A stretch of 64,000 bases of DNA from Notolepis coatsorum (GCA_963971535.1 OZ020594.1:115665127-115729126); one strand, 5' to 3'. Shown: positions 43,771 through 53,792, counted from the stretch's first letter. The notes: generated by a model from the sequence alone, not told the origin. Translations and numbers: made by a program.

Positions 43771-44208
43771 TGTGCCGCCCATTGATGCACGACGAGGACT
43801 CCGAGTTCTTTAATTACAGATGGCTGTTTATTGATGCATATTCCGTTCATCACCACCGTAGAACTACAATTGCAGGAAATAATAACAGTCAATACTCATA
43901 CAATTCGGTCAATAGAATTACAAAAACAAAACGAAAAGTGTGAATAAAACTTTAGGAACCACTTTGGCCTGCTTGCAGCTCAATGGGAGGGGGTTATCTT
44001 CAAACTCTAGTACTTTAATCTTTTATCTTTGACAAATGAAGTGCACAAATCTGCTGCGCTATCTTCTCCTACAAGTCTAGGCACGTTCCGCCAGATCTGC
44101 TCAAACTACGCTGGGTCAGAGCGTGAGACAGGACGTGATACGTCACATGAGATAAAAAGAAATATAAAAATAAACATGCGCCCTCTATAGGCGACAGCTG
44201 CATTTACA
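43771..44208 (-). repeat. LTR, 5' copy on the element strand
   Basis: 438 bp. Near-identity to the other copy implies recent insertion. The adjoining internal bases on the element strand (GTAGAACACTGGACTGTGGA) would hold the primer site; the tRNA is not identified. Confidence 0.9.
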
Positions 44209-44359
44209 ATGTTACTTGTTTATTGCACAATGTTGTTTTATTGGATTCTATTATATGTTGTTACTACTGTATTGCACATTGTTGCGGGCAAGACCACCCG
44301 CATTTCATTGTATACTTGTATGCCGTGACAAATAAAACTCTTGACTTGACTTGACTTGA

Positions 44360-44878
44360 AGCCTCACACCCATATATGGACAGCACCCCTTCCCCGGAGT
44401 CACACGCTGCCAAGCTCTTCACTCAACACAGCTGTACCTCATCCCCTGATCAGCAAGACAGTACAACTACCTGCAGATCCTGACCAGACCTTGTCGTAGT
44501 GTTAATCTAGCTACCTGGGTACGACGACTCAACCTAAAGCCTTGCTAACCTGCTCGTGTTATTATTCCTTGGTCTAACCGTGTTTCTCTGTGTGCCCAGG
44601 ACCTCCGCTCCAGTGCTCCCCCCTGCCTGGACATCTCGTGCTGGACAAGGAGTCTCCTGCTCTCTCTTCCATGACACAGACCTGTGTCTTCTGCACACAG
44701 CTGCACTGGGGGTGCACCTGTCCTCACCCCCCAAGAAAACATTCCCAATACCTGTCTGTTGCACATTTATGGATGTAATACCTGTCTGCTTGGGGAAATA
44801 CAATTAAACACCCTAAAACGCTCCATTCTCTCTTCTCCTGTGTTCAGCTATTGGGCTCTGCCTAAACCCATTCTCACA
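44360..44878 (+). repeat. 3' LTR of the gypsy element, second part
   Basis: Resumes with AGCCTCACACCCATATATGG, matching the 5' remnant at about 35710-35727. It continues for about 520 bp to CTCACA followed by the ATAAA target duplication. Confidence 0.8.
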
Positions 44879-44926
44879 ATAAAGAGTTGCAGACAACATG
44901 ACAGGACAAAGTGTGGAAACAGACCA

Positions 44927-45129
44927 TCAACTTTATTACAGGACGATGGTGTTTCACTGTACAAGACAGACTCTTTACAGCTTCTGCTCTAAGACATCAA
45001 CTTTATTACAGGACGATGGTGTTTCACTGTACAAGACAGAGACTCTACAGCTTCTGTACTAAGACATCAACTTTATTACAGGACGATGGTGTTTCACTGT
45101 ACAAGACAGACTCTACAGCTTCTGCACTA
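44927..45129. repeat. 68-bp tandem repeat, three units
   Basis: ATCAACTTTATTACAGGACG followed by ATGGTGTTTCACTGTACAAG begins at about 44927, 44995 and 45066. The units differ by a few bases. Confidence 0.88.
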
Positions 45130-45305
45130 AGACAGGAGGTATAACAGCATACAGTATCTTTTCTGACTTATAAATTATCAATAAATACTTGGGGCAGGTG
45201 ATGAGACCGTTTCCTTCGTGATCTCGGTTACGGATAAGAAGAGGGAAGGGCAGCGCCTTAAAGGGACAGTTGACCCAAAATAATAATACAAAAAAGATGT
45301 CTTCT

Positions 45306-45850
45306 GTAGAGATGCCTCCTAGAGATACCTGCTGTAGAGATATCTGCTGTAGAGATACCTGCTGTAGAGATATCTGCTGTAGAGATACCTGCTGTAGAGA
45401 TACCTGCTGTAGAGATATCTGCTGTAGAGATGCCTGCTGTAGAGATATCTGCTGTAGAGATACCTGCTGTAGAGATATCTGCTGTAGAGATACCTGCTGT
45501 AGAGATATCTGCTGTAGAGATACCTGCTGTAGAGATATCTGCTGTAGAGATACCTGCTGTAGAGATATCTGCTGTAGAGATACCTGTTGTAGAGATACCT
45601 GCTGTAGAGTAGAGATACCTGCTGTAGAGATATCTGCTGTAGAGATACCTGCTGTAGAGATATCTGCTGTAGAGATACCTGATGTAGAGATACCTGATGT
45701 AGAGATACCTGCTGTATAGATACCTGCTGTAGAGATACCTGCTGTAGAGATACCTGCTGTAGAGATACCTGCTGTAGAGATATCTGCTGTAGAGATATCT
45801 GCTGTAGAGATACCTGATGTAGAGATACCTGCTGTAGAGATACCTGCTGT
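45306..45850. repeat. 15-bp minisatellite with alternating units
   Basis: About 36 units of TGCTGTAGAGATACC or the GATATC variant. The two forms alternate regularly over 45320-45590, giving a 30-bp higher-order period, and become irregular later. The 15-bp length leaves several frames open on both strands (CCRDT, VEIPA, RYLYS and STAGI repeats), so the long ORFs here are not evidence of genes. Confidence 0.92.
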
Positions 45851-46020
45851 CACTACAATACAATGGGGCTGAATGACACTCAGCTTGTTGAGCTCAGAAT
45901 ACATTTCATCAAAACCTAAAAGCAACATCTCTTTCCAGAAGTCATGACCCACGTTATTCAAGACACAGACCTTGTTGTGAGCCCTTTCATGTAGGAACTA
46001 TTTTCTACCCAACTACAGTG
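45851..46020. other. Stretch without a gene
   Basis: No recognised element between the minisatellite and the SINE. Confidence 0.35.
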
Positions 46021-46228
46021 CAACAGAGGCTCAAGAGGTAGAGCAGTCGTCTGGTGATCGGAAGGTTCCCGGTTTGAGTCCCACTCCTCTCAGGCACTTA
46101 ACCCCTAACTGCTTCTGATGAGCAGGTTGGCACCTTGCATGGTCGCCTCCGCTGTCTGTGTGTGAATGTATGGGTGAATGTGAGGAACAAAAAAAAAAAA
46201 ATTGGATAAAAGCTGCTATATAAATGCA
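46021..46228 (+). mobile_element. tRNA-derived SINE
   Basis: A tRNA-like head has an A-box-like TCAAGAGGTAGAGC (46031-46044) and B-box-like GGTTTGAGTCC (46071-46081). A body with CACTTAACCCCTAACTGCT follows, then an A-rich stretch and TTGGATAAAAGCTGCTATAT, the kind of tail that fish SINEs share with partner LINEs. It is probably transcribed by RNA polymerase III when intact. The precise family is not identified. Confidence 0.7.
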
Positions 46229-46260
46229 CACCATCACAGCAGAAGAACCATCTTGTTTAC

Positions 46261-47430
46261 ATGTTACATGTACACCGCCCTGTAGCTCTCACCTCCATAG
46301 CCATGAAGTGCTTCGAGAAGCTAGTAAAGGGCTACATCTGCTCCTCCCTCCCCATCAACATGGACCCCCTGCAATTTGCATACCGCCCCAACAGGTCCAC
46401 GGAGGACGCCATATCCCATGTGCTGCACACAGCAGCATCACACCTGGACAAGAGGCAGGGGAACTATGTGAGAATGCTATTCATCGACTACAGCTCGGCA
46501 TTCAATACCATAGTCCCCTCCATACTCATAGCCAAGCTCAGGGACCTGGGCTTGGGCTATGACCTCTGCCAGTGGGTCTTGGACTTCCTGACTGGCAGAC
46601 CCCAGGTGGTGAGAGCAGGCAACTGCACCTCCTCATCCATCACCCTCAACATAGGGGCCCCCCAGGGCTGTGTTCTGAGTCCCCTCCTCTACTCCCTGTA
46701 CACACACGACTGTGTGGCTCAGCGGAGTAGCAATACAATCGTCAAATTTGCTGACGACACAGTGGTGGTGGGCCTGATCTCTGCCAACGACGAGAGGGCC
46801 TACCTGGAAGAGGTCAAGGTCCTGGCGGGATGGTGCCAGGAAAACAGCCTCTCCCTGAACGTCAGCAAAACAAAGGAGATGATTGTGGACTTCAGGAGGT
46901 CGGGGGTCAAGGACTACAGCCCCCTCAGCATCGACGGGGCACCGGTTGAGAGAGTCAACAGCTTTAAGTACCTCGGAGCCTACATATCCGAGGACTTGAC
47001 ATGGACCACACACATTAACAGTGTTGTGAAGAAGGCACGACAACGCCTCTACTTCCTCAGGCGCCTAAGGAAGTTCCAAGTCAGCCAGAAGATCCTTAAG
47101 AACTTCTACTCATGTACAATAGAGAGCATCTTGACCGGCAACATCACCTCCTGGTTTGGGAATAGCACTGCACAAGACCAAAGCAGACTACAAAGAGTGA
47201 CACGTTCAGCCGAACGCACAATTGGAGGGGGGCTCCCCACCCTCCAGAACATTTACTACAAGCGTTGCAAGGGCAAGGCTAAGAGAATCATTAAAGACTC
47301 CAGTCACCCGAACAACTGCCTCTTTGAACTGCTGCCGTCAGGCAAGCGATACAGGAGTCTCAAGGCGAGCACAGAAAGACTCAGAAGAAGCTTCTATCCC
47401 CAGGCCATCAGGCTGCTAAACGAACAATGA
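46261..47430 (+). CDS. LINE reverse transcriptase, open frame, 5'-truncated
   Basis: 389 codons read cleanly from the RT fingers ([20 protein letters not shown]) through [65 protein letters not shown] (catalytic FADD) and the C-terminal thumb and tail region to [12 protein letters not shown]. It is of the same L2/Jockey-like family as 38757-39965. The ATG at 46261 is accidental: the true protein starts upstream with ORF1 and an endonuclease that were lost by 5' truncation. The RT domain shows no frameshift or stop. A full-length relative would copy its RNA at a nicked target, and it could donate activity to SINEs with similar tails. Confidence 0.88.
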   Translation: MLHVHRPVALTSIAMKCFEKLVKGYICSSLPINMDPLQFAYRPNRSTEDAISHVLHTAASHLDKRQGNYVRMLFIDYSSAFNTIVPSILIAKLRDLGLGYDLCQWVLDFLTGRPQVVRAGNCTSSSITLNIGAPQGCVLSPLLYSLYTHDCVAQRSSNTIVKFADDTVVVGLISANDERAYLEEVKVLAGWCQENSLSLNVSKTKEMIVDFRRSGVKDYSPLSIDGAPVERVNSFKYLGAYISEDLTWTTHINSVVKKARQRLYFLRRLRKFQVSQKILKNFYSCTIESILTGNITSWFGNSTAQDQSRLQRVTRSAERTIGGGLPTLQNIYYKRCKGKAKRIIKDSSHPNNCLFELLPSGKRYRSLKASTERLRRSFYPQAIRLLNEQ

Positions 47431-47945
47431 ATGAACACTACACAACAACAACCACCAAACGCACATAGCACACACATCCACACGCACACACTCACTTTAA
47501 ACAAACACACTGTAGCACCCACTCCACACACTTATAGCACACACCCACTTTAAACAAACACACTGTAGCACCCACTCCCCACACTTTATATTTATGGATG
47601 AAGGATTGCACTACAACTCGTACACCTTACTGTAAATTGTACCTAAAATTGTACCTCATCCCATTTCTGCTTTGCACTAGATAGTACTGTACATTAGTAC
47701 ACTGCATAGTATTGTGTATTGTATATTATATGGTAACTCAGAACATTGTACATATGTCTATACCGAACACTGTGACCTCATTTTCTTTTTCTAAATTCAT
47801 GCTATATTATGTTATTATGTTATTTGATACTATCTTGTCTAGCACAGTCTCTGGAGCGTAACAGTAAGAAGCATTTTGTATGAAAGTATTCTGTACTTCT
47901 GTATGACAACTATTAAAGAACTTGAACTTGAACTTGAACTTGAAT
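47431..47945 (+). mobile_element. 3' untranslated region and tail of the LINE
   Basis: CA-rich sequence with a duplicated CACTTTAAACAAACACACTG block follows the stop codon. It ends in CTATTAAAGAACTTGAACTT and (GAACTT)n at about 47920-47945, the microsatellite tail of this LINE. The whole LINE copy runs from about 46240 to 47945. Confidence 0.78.
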
Positions 47946-48163
47946 TAGAATCCATGGTGATTTCAGCCCCAGTCCTCCAGCTCCTCTGAGGACAAATGGA
48001 GGAGAGGATTCCTGACAAACAAGACTTTTGGAGGCGACTCAGCTGATGTTTCAATCAGCTGGTTGGGATCAAACATTGGGACAAAGATTCAAGTGGATAG
48101 AAGTGAAGGCAAATTAAACAAATAAATATAATGAAGAGGAATATTTACTACTGTACCTACCTC

Positions 48164-48188
48164 ATAATAATAATAATAATAATAATAA
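48164..48188. repeat. (AAT)n microsatellite
   Basis: About eight AAT/ATA units, followed by AAATATTTGTATAG. Confidence 0.85.
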
Positions 48189-48313
48189 ATATTTGTATAG
48201 TAAGTAAGCTTAAGACCCATCTTTTCTCTCTCTCCTTCAACCTACCCTGATCTCACCTGGTCGGGGACTGACCCTTAGATTAATCTGTCTAGTTTAGTTA
48301 GGATGTCTATTTG

Positions 48314-48345
48314 CTCCCATGTCTGCTTTTCTGCAGACATGGGAG
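48314..48345. other. Perfect 13-bp stem hairpin
   Basis: CTCCCATGTCTGC (48314-48326), a six-base loop TTTTCT, then GCAGACATGGGAG (48333-48345). There is no T-run directly after it and no gene is associated. It could form in RNA or DNA. Confidence 0.75.
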
Positions 48346-48985
48346 AACCTTTTTAACCTCTGTCTCAACCAGTCCCATGGAACAGCTTCATACCGTCTTC
48401 TGTCTGGCCTGCAGTGCTGAACCTTCCGAGTAGCTTCTCCTGCCCCCACGGGGCATACGGCCCTGAGCTATTGTCTTGTATCTCATCCTGTATCCATACG
48501 CTTGCAGTAGTTCTATCTATTACTCTATTTCACAATTTTCTTATATACTATGATTCTACTGTCACCATGTATGCATATGCTCACTACATGTACTTATTGC
48601 TACATCTCCGTCCACTACAAACATGGGAACTCTCTAACCCCTGTCCCAACCCCCCCATCTCTCCTGAGTGCTTGTCTCGTAGTACTGACCAAGGTGGTGG
48701 ATGTCTCGGGGTCTTGGCCAAGATTGCAGTGACTGTTCTACGTGCACCACGAGGCCATGGATCAGCTTCTTACCGTCTTCTGTCCGTGGTCTGTCAACAT
48801 GGTTTGTGGTCCGTCAACATGGTTTCATTGCTGGGTTAATTACTTCTATTCTATTCTATTCACATAAAATGCTTACTTCATATATCTATTCTATTAACAT
48901 ATATGCTTACTACTTGTATCTATTGCTATGTCCACCCATCACAATCATGTGAGCTGTCTAATGCCTGTCCCGTCTCCCTGTGAGT
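48346..48985. other. Unassigned repeat-like stretch
   Basis: Contains diverged internal similarity (CATGG-A-CAGCTTC-TACCGTCTTCTGTC near 48375 and 48758) and low-complexity CTATT repeats near 48845-48915. No coding frame is supported; it looks like retroelement untranslated sequence. Confidence 0.4.
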
Positions 48986-48989
48986 GGCT

Positions 48990-49365
48990 GTCCCGGAGTC
49001 ATGACCGGAGTGTTGGACGTCCCGTGATGAAGACCGGGAGGATGCGACCCTCTCTGCGTGCCCCCCTGTCTCCGGCTGTTTCGTAGTGATGACCAGAGTG
49101 TTGGACGTCCCGTGATGAAGACCGGGAGGATGCGACCCTCTCTGCGTGCCCCCCTGTCTCCGGCTGTTTTGTAGTGATGACCAGAGTGTTGGACGTCCCG
49201 TGATGAAGACCGGGAGGATGCGACCCTCTCTGCGTGCCCCCCTGTCTCCGGCTGTTTCGTAGTGATGACCAGAGTGTTGGACGTCCCGTGATGAAGACCG
49301 GGAGGATGCGACCCTCTCTGCGTGCCCCCCTGTCTCCGGCTGTCTCGTAGTGATGACCGGAGTGT
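48990..49365. repeat. 89-bp tandem repeat, just over four units
   Basis: GTGTTGGACGTCCCGTGATG, then AAGACCGGGAGGATGCGACC and TCTCTGCGTGCCCCCCTGTC, recur at about 49010, 49099, 49188 and 49277 with very few differences, which points to recent expansion. Confidence 0.9.
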
Positions 49366-49859
49366 GAGGTTTTGTCCGCTGCTCACCTACTCGCTCTGTT
49401 CCTTTAAGCCTGTTGCTCACCTACTCGCTCTGTTCCTTTAAGCCTACTGTTAATCAATTGCATTCTCCTCACCTCACTAGCCCCCACCCTCGCGTTCGTT
49501 TGCTCTTCAGCAACCACACCCTTGGACTACCTGTCATTATGTGTTTGATTGGTCTGGTGCCGAACACACACTTTTAGTTTCAAGTATCAATTACCTTCAC
49601 GCACCTGTGGTGCATTCTAATTAGTTCCCCTGTGGGCTTTAAGTACCTCGCTCTCCCCTCTGTCCCTTGTCGGGTCGTGCCGTTCATTCCGTATCATATT
49701 CTCTATCACCAAGACTCCTTCGGGAGGTCCTCTGTCTGTTTATGCTGTTTTCATCTCCGGCGTGAGATGCGCTCCAGCCTTTGCCTCCTGTCGCCGTTGC
49801 CTGAGGGAGACACTGGACTGCGCTCTCTAAACTTCCACGGGAGGTATCCCAGTGTTCCA

Positions 49860-50345
49860 CTTCAGACCTCAGCGCAGCAGACGCCCAGACGCGCATCCAG
49901 ACCTCCGCGCAGCAGACGCGCTCTTCACTCCTGACGCGCATCGCTTCCTAATACTCTACGGGAGGATGCGTCTCTCCGAGCCGGCGCGCTCTTCCGCGCA
50001 GACGCGCTCTTCACTCCTGACGCGCATTCAGACGCACTCCAGATGCGTCCTCCGTACCGGCGCGTACTCCAAGCAGACGCGCACCCCTCAGACCTCCGCG
50101 CCAGATGCGCCCTCCGTACCGGCGCGTACACTAAGCAGTCGCGCACCACTCAGACCTCCGCGCCAGATGCGCCCTCCGTACCGGCGCGTACACTAAGCAG
50201 TCGCGCACCACTCAGACCTCCGCGCCAGATGCACCCTCCGTACCGGCGCGTACTCCAAGCAGTCGCGCACCACTCAGACCTCCGCGCCAGATGCGCCCTC
50301 CGTACCGGCGCTTACTCCAAGCAGTCGCGCACCACTCAGACCTCC
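49860..50345. repeat. ~62-bp GC-rich tandem array
   Basis: Units hold CAGACCTCCGCGCCAGATGC, CCTCCGTACCGGCGCGTAC and AAGCAGTCGCGCACCACT, about five regular copies from 50090 on. Less regular CAGACGCGC-rich sequence precedes them. Density of CpG is high. Confidence 0.85.
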
Positions 50346-50769
50346 GCTTGGACACCTGTTTCCAGTGGCGACGCGCTCGCTCCGTTCTGTTCCAACGCTC
50401 TTTACGCACAGCGCCTGGGTGAGTTTTTATGACTGTCTTTGATCCTATCCGTTTTTCGTGTGTTTATATAACACTGAAGATTTCCTGCTTTTTATCAGTC
50501 ACTCACCCAGCGTTCAGCCTTTTTGGATTGTTTCATTGGGATAATATTTTGGCCTTAACATCGCTCACTGTGTGTTTACACACCGAAGATATTATTCACT
50601 TGGATTTGTATTTTGGGACTTTACTCACAGTGTGTATTTACACCGAAGATTCTGTCACTTGGATTACTCTGTTTTTGGGACAAGTCACCTCTCCTGTCAC
50701 AGCTCCATGCAGCTCCAGCCCTCGCCCTGTTCCAAGGCCTTACCCTGTTTTTCTCTTGTCCTCCTAGTC

Positions 50770-50990
50770 CTCCCTATCTAGTCCTTCCAGTCCTCCCTCT
50801 CCCCAGCCCGCCTCCGCGGGCCTCTGTCCCTGTTTCCCCACTCTAATCCTCCCAGTTCTCCCTCTCCCCAGCCCGCCTCCGCGGGCCTCTGTCCCTGTTT
50901 CCCCACTCTAGTCCTCCCAGTCCTCCCTGTCCCCAGCCCACCTCCGCGGGCCTCTGTCCCTGTCTCCCCTCTCTAGTCCTCCTTGTCCTT
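50770..50990. repeat. ~66-bp C-rich tandem repeat, three units
   Basis: CCTCCCTCTCCCCAGCCCGC then CTCCGCGGGCCTCTGTCCCT recur three times with small changes. Confidence 0.82.
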
Positions 50991-51339
50991 CCCGTCCGGT
51001 CCTCCTAGTCCTCCCTGTTCCTGCCCCTTCCCTTGCCCCGGCCCTGTTTCCGTTAGCCTTCCCTTGCCTTCCCCTTAGCCAGCTCGCCTCTTAAAGGCAC
51101 TGTACCTTTCCCTTCTTGTTATCCAGTATTTTGTGTTCTCCCTTAAAGGGACAGTGCCGTTTTTCTTTGTTATTCAATAAATGCCCAGTTCTTGGCTTAC
51201 TCTCATACCTGTCTTGTGTTGTGCGATTGGGGTCGGTTACAAACCATAACAGTACGACCCGACCAAATCGACGACCCCAGCCAGCACAGACGGTGTATGT
51301 TGAGTTTGCCTTTTTTTTTTCTTGTTCCCTCTAGCTCCC

Positions 51340-51430
51340 CTGTTAGCCCTGTTAGCTTCCCTGTTAGCCCTGTTAGCTCCCCTGTTAGCCCTGTTAGCTT
51401 CCCTGTTAGCCCTGTTGGCTTCCCTGCAGC
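51340..51430. repeat. ~42-bp repeat of CCCTGTTAGC motifs
   Basis: TTAGCCCTGTTAGCTTCCCTG and TTAGCCCTGTTAGCTCCCCTG alternate for about four units. Confidence 0.82.
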
Positions 51431-51444
51431 TTGTTAGGCCTCTA

Positions 51445-51945
51445 CTACCAGCATGGCCCCTGTCTGCTAGCTTTGCCCCGGCTGCTAGCACAGCCTCTAT
51501 GTTAATGCAGCCCTTGCTGCTGGCATAGTCCCTGTAGCTAGCCATGCCCAGGCAGCTAACCCAGTCCCTCAGCAGGGCCCCTGTCTGCTAGCTTAGCCCC
51601 GGCTGCTAGCACAGCCTCTATGTTAATGCAGCCCTTGCTGCTGGCATAGGCCCTGTAGCTAGCCATGCCCAGGCAGCTAACCCAGTCCCTCAGCAGGGCC
51701 CCTGTCTGCTAGCTTAGCCCCGGCTGCTAGCACAGCCTCTATGTTAATGCAGCCCTTGCTGCTGGCATAGGCCCTGTAGCTAGCCATGCCCAGGCAGCTA
51801 ACCCAGTCCCTCAGCAGGGCCCCAGTCTGCTAGCTTAGCCCCGGCTGCTAGCACAGCCTCTATGTTAATGCAGCCCTTGCTGCTGGCATGGGCCCTGTAG
51901 CTAGCCATGCCCAGGCAGCTAACCCGGTCCCTCTGCATGGCCTCC
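51445..51945. repeat. ~121-bp tandem repeat, four units
   Basis: Each unit has GTCTGCTAGCTTAGCCCCGG, CTGCTAGCACAGCCTCTATG, TTAATGCAGCCCTTGCTGC and AGCTAGCCATGCCCAGGCAG. Units are almost identical. Most sub-motifs contain CTAGC/GCTAG. Confidence 0.9.
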
Positions 51946-51959
51946 ACTTTTTGTGTAGT

Positions 51960-52640
51960 TTTCCCACTGCTAGGACTGCCCTTTCAGCTAGCAAGGTCAG
52001 TTTTTTCCCCACTGCTAGGACTGCCCTTTCAGCTAGCAAGGTCAGTTTTTTCCCACTGCTAGGACTGCCCTTTCAGCTAGCAAGGTTAGTTTTTCCCACT
52101 GCTAGGACTGCCCTTTCAGCTAGCAAGGTCAGTTTTCCCACTGCTAGGACTGCCCTTTCAGCTAGCAAGGTCAGTTTTCTCCCTCTGCTAGGACTGCCGC
52201 TTCAGCTAGCAAGGTCAGTTTGCCCCACTGCTAGGACTGCCCCTTCAGCTAGCAAGGTCAGTTTTCTCCCACTGCTAGGACTGCCCTTTCAGCTAGCAAT
52301 GTCAGTTTTTTCCCACTGCTAGGATTGCCCTTTCAGCTAGCAAGGTCAGTTTTTCTCCCACTGCTAGGACTGCCCTTTCAGCTAGCAAGGTCAGTTTTCT
52401 CCCACTGCTAGGACTGCCCCTTCAGCTAGCAATGTCAGTTTTTCTCCCACTGCTAGGACTGCCCCTTCAGCTAGCATTGTCAGTTTTTCTCCCACTGCTA
52501 GGACTGCCCCTTCAGCTAGCAAGGTCAGTTTGCTCCCACTGCTAGGACTGCCCCTTCAGCTAGCAAGGTCAGTTTTCTCTCACTGCTAGGACTGCCCCTT
52601 CAGCTAGCAAGGTCAGTTCCCCACAGCTAGGACTGTCCTT
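51960..52640. repeat. ~46-bp tandem repeat, about 15 units
   Basis: CCCACTGCTAGGACTGCCC, TTTCAGCTAGCAAGGTCAG and a variable T-run make up each unit. Length variation is confined mainly to the TTTTTCTCCC part. No repeat-free coding frame is supported. Confidence 0.9.
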
Positions 52641-52822
52641 CCAGCTAGCTTGTTCTCTCATGCTGGTCCAGCCCTGTCCAACGATGGTCCACCGGCAGCA
52701 AAACAAAGTGAGTCTCTCAGCCTCTGTGTTGTTATGATATTGTGATTTGAAAATGTAACGGGAGTGCTAACTGTGCTGCGATTTATCCTTTGGCCCCGTA
52801 ATTTAAAAAAAAACGACAGAGT

Positions 52823-53233
52823 GTGTTTTTTATTACGGGGGTGAAGAGACGAGGAGGCTGGCGAGAGGCAGGGCAGGTCCTTGCATCACTTCACATTGAT
52901 GAAGGTCTCCTGCAACTTGAAATAATTGACATGCAAGCATCATCTGCTCTGAAGCAGGCACTTGAGAATGAATCCACCACAACATTTTGGATAAAGTGTA
53001 TTCATGTCAACACATTCCCCAAAATAAAAACGCTGGCAATATCTGTGCTAACAATGTTTGGCTCAACATACACCTGTGAATCCAGTTTCTCTCACATGAA
53101 TGCCATTAAAACAAGCAACCGTGCCTCCTTGACAAATGAGCATTTGCATCACTGTTTGCGGGTAGCCCTCACTTCCTATGAACCCTCTTTCTCTGCCATT
53201 GCCCAGTCAAAGAAGTGCAATCTCTCTCATTAG
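52823..53233 (+). pseudogene. hAT transposase C-terminal fragment
   Basis: The first ~30 codons are unrelated-looking. From about 52900 the frame carries hAT dimerisation-domain sequence: FPKIKTLAISVLTMFGSTYT, CESSFSHMNAIKTSNRASLT and NEHLHHCLRVALTSY, ending at a TAG. Only the last ~110 residues of a ~600-residue transposase remain; the catalytic core is absent. It is related to, but clearly distinct from, the fragment at 31250-31964. A GGCCCC-rich stretch near 53660-53730 probably belongs to the right part of the same element, although no end or target duplication could be fixed. Confidence 0.78.
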
Positions 53234-53730
53234 ATGTGTGTATGTAGGTCTGCCCCCCACCCCCCCTGATGTTTGAGAGTTAAGAGTGGACAATAAGTGC
53301 TAATAAGATGCTGTGATTTGCTGTTGTTGCACAGACATGAAGCACTTTTTCATAAGCTCAGCTGCACTATAAATGTGTTTTTGTTCAAGTGTTGAGGTTA
53401 GAATGTTCAGATGCACATCATGCACTTGTTTGTTTTTTATTTTATTTTTATATTGAAATGTTGAAGAGGAGATGTTGCAGTTGTTGCACAGTCATAAATG
53501 AAGCGCTTTTTGCAGGAGATGTTGCAGATGTGGCACATAAATGAAGCACTTTTTTTTAAAAGTATACTACCTTTGCAATGTAGTTAAATAAAAGTTGTGA
53601 AAATGTGGTTGCGTGTTGTGTCAAGTGTACATATATTCATAGCACGGGGAGGCGCCGTGGCAGTCCGGCCCCTGGCCCCTTGGGTTTCTGACAATGTGGC
53701 CCCCTGAACAATTTAGTTGAATAGCCGTAA

Positions 53731-53792
53731 AGCACCCTGTGCATTCGTGCTGTGAATGGTGATATATAAATAAAAGTCATTCATTCATTCAT
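53731..53792 (+). repeat. LINE/SINE-type tail with (TCAT)n
   Basis: GTAAAGCACCCTGTGCATTC followed by GTGATATATAAATAAAAGTC and (ATTC)n resembles fish LINE tails. It is short. Confidence 0.45.

Larger units (their letters stand above)
40153..44208 (-). mobile_element. Non-autonomous LTR element with a Gag-like gene and 21-bp coding minisatellite
   Basis: Two 438-bp LTRs (40153-40590 and 43771-44208) differ at about three positions. ATGTT flanks both ends (40148-40152 and 44209-44213). On the minus strand the LTR runs TGTAAATGCAGC...GGCGGCACA, and GGTGGGAG lies just before the 3' LTR as polypurine tract. The only gene-like frames are a 263-codon Gag-like ORF and a downstream repeat region; no protease, RT or integrase exists. 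It landed in the 3' region of the LINE at 38755. Confidence 0.88.
38755..44359 (+). mobile_element. 5'-truncated LINE inside the gypsy 3' LTR
   Basis: Begins within an RT reading frame (5' truncation) and ends in (CTTGA)n repeats at about 44335-44359 after AATAAAACTC. This is the layout of target-primed LINE insertions. Its 3' region is interrupted by an LTR element at 40153-44208. No clear target duplication was found at the LTR junctions. Confidence 0.82.
35598..44878 (+). mobile_element. Chromodomain Ty3/gypsy retrotransposon, deleted and invaded
   Basis: TGTCATAATCAC begins the 5' LTR remnant (35598) and the 3' LTR (38645); the 3' LTR ends CTCACA at 44878. ATAAA flanks both sides (35593-35597 and 44879-44883). 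Most of the 5' LTR, primer site, gag and protease are missing: LTR sequence stops at 35782 and passes straight into pol. The 3' LTR is split at 38754 by a LINE and resumes at about 44360. Pol is present but damaged, and it ends in a chromodomain as in the chromovirus branch. Confidence 0.85.
49372..51252 (+). mobile_element. Probable gypsy-type LTR, single copy
   Basis: The 3' part (GGTCGGTTACAAACCATAACA, ending about 51252) is followed by GTACGACCCGACCAAATCG and CCAGCCAGCACAGACGG. This resembles how fish gypsy elements pass from LTR into the gag leader. AATAAATGCCC near 51175 could be the polyadenylation signal. The upstream border is a guess (TGTGAGGTTTTGTCC). No second LTR is in the window and no gag or pol follows, so this is an incomplete copy. 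Confidence 0.45.

Noticed and set aside
45306..45850. Regularly spaced repeats as a possible CRISPR array
   Set aside because: There are no unique spacers between units, the period is 15 bp and the context is a vertebrate genome; it is a minisatellite.
45113..45961. Long minus and plus ORFs with STAGI, RYLYS or CCRDT repeats
   Set aside because: All come from the 15-bp minisatellite, whose length is a multiple of three and whose units lack stops; no flanking coding sequence supports a gene.
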